Below, piece by piece: positions 5,406-5,478 of a DNA stretch of 5,478 nt. A model generated the notes under the pieces. It saw nothing but the letters and a program-made list of their open reading frames with translations. It had not been told where the DNA came from and made no database searches. The DNA lies in contig CALBWN010000032.1 in the NCBI GenBank assembly GCA_937974295.1, positions 1-5,478 of the forward strand, written 5' to 3'. The position numbers and the translations under genes were made by a program. Every line of letters starts with the position of its first letter. Position 1 is the stretch's first letter. Origin of the DNA: an uncultured Candidatus Saccharibacteria bacterium. Lineage in GTDB: Bacteria; Patescibacteriota; Saccharimonadia; Saccharimonadales; Saccharimonadaceae.

Positions 5406-5478
5406 ATGAAAACGCACTACACTTTACTGGAACTAAGCCAAGGTTGGCGGTATGTCGGCGACGATTGGGAACTGGATT
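5406..5478 (+). CDS. Truncated gene at the right edge, function unknown
   Basis: Twenty-four codons are visible, beginning MKTHYTLLELSQGW and ending with the acidic DDWELD, open to the window edge. The start is the only ATG and has a -10 box six bases upstream. An in-frame GTG at 5388 would lie upstream of that box. There is no signal peptide or known motif in the visible part. It may be read from its own promoter after the ATPase operon. Confidence 0.5.
   Translation, partial: MKTHYTLLELSQGWRYVGDDWELD

Noticed and set aside
1..5478. tRNA, rRNA, CRISPR array, insertion sequence or attachment site
   Set aside because: I saw no cloverleaf, no regularly spaced repeats, no transposase or integrase motif and no terminal repeats on either strand.

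Overview
The window looks like a chromosomal segment from a member of the Candidate Phyla Radiation (Patescibacteria), most likely Saccharibacteria (TM7) or a close relative. This rests on protein style: a membrane-anchored TraD/HerA-like ATPase with a long N-terminal domain, preceded by a small protein with a disordered N-terminus, is a pairing I associate with these genomes. No rRNA or other taxonomic marker is present, so the placement is inference. The standard genetic code is supported: the 1020-codon frame contains no in-frame TGA and ends in tandem TGA-TAA. Coding DNA is moderately GC-rich. The leftmost 211 bases are clearly AT-rich (about 37% GC).

Layout. Positions 1-211 form an intergenic or leader region with no complete gene. 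Read on the minus strand from right to left it holds a weak terminator-like hairpin, a promoter-like element, a palindrome over the predicted transcription start, a second palindrome, and a strong Shine-Dalgarno sequence before a TTG that may open a gene leaving the left edge. Positions 212-1726 (minus) encode a membrane-anchored polysaccharide deacetylase with the domain order of Bacillus PdaC. Positions 1727-1827 are a 101-bp divergent promoter region with a 36-bp concentric dyad between two extended -10 elements. Positions 1828-2256 and 2257-5319 (plus) are a tightly coupled two-gene unit: a 142-residue protein with a disordered N-terminus, then a 1020-residue ATPase of the conjugative coupling protein (TraD/TraG, HerA/FtsK) superfamily with a Pro/Ala/Ser-rich tail. 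Positions 5320-5405 are a short gap with a promoter-like -10, and a truncated plus-strand gene begins at 5406.

How the parts may work together. The two plus-strand genes probably form a membrane-bound, ATP-driven DNA or protein translocation module, with the small protein as a candidate partner of the ATPase. The divergent deacetylase would modify peptidoglycan outside the membrane. A shared dyad-bearing promoter region suggests, but does not prove, joint control of envelope remodelling and translocation. Two of the genes that follow a promoter have a -10 element placed so that transcription would start on the A of the ATG, and a third would have a leader of about 5 nt. This suggests leaderless or near-leaderless transcripts, whereas the operon-internal ATPase has a normal GGAG ribosome binding site.
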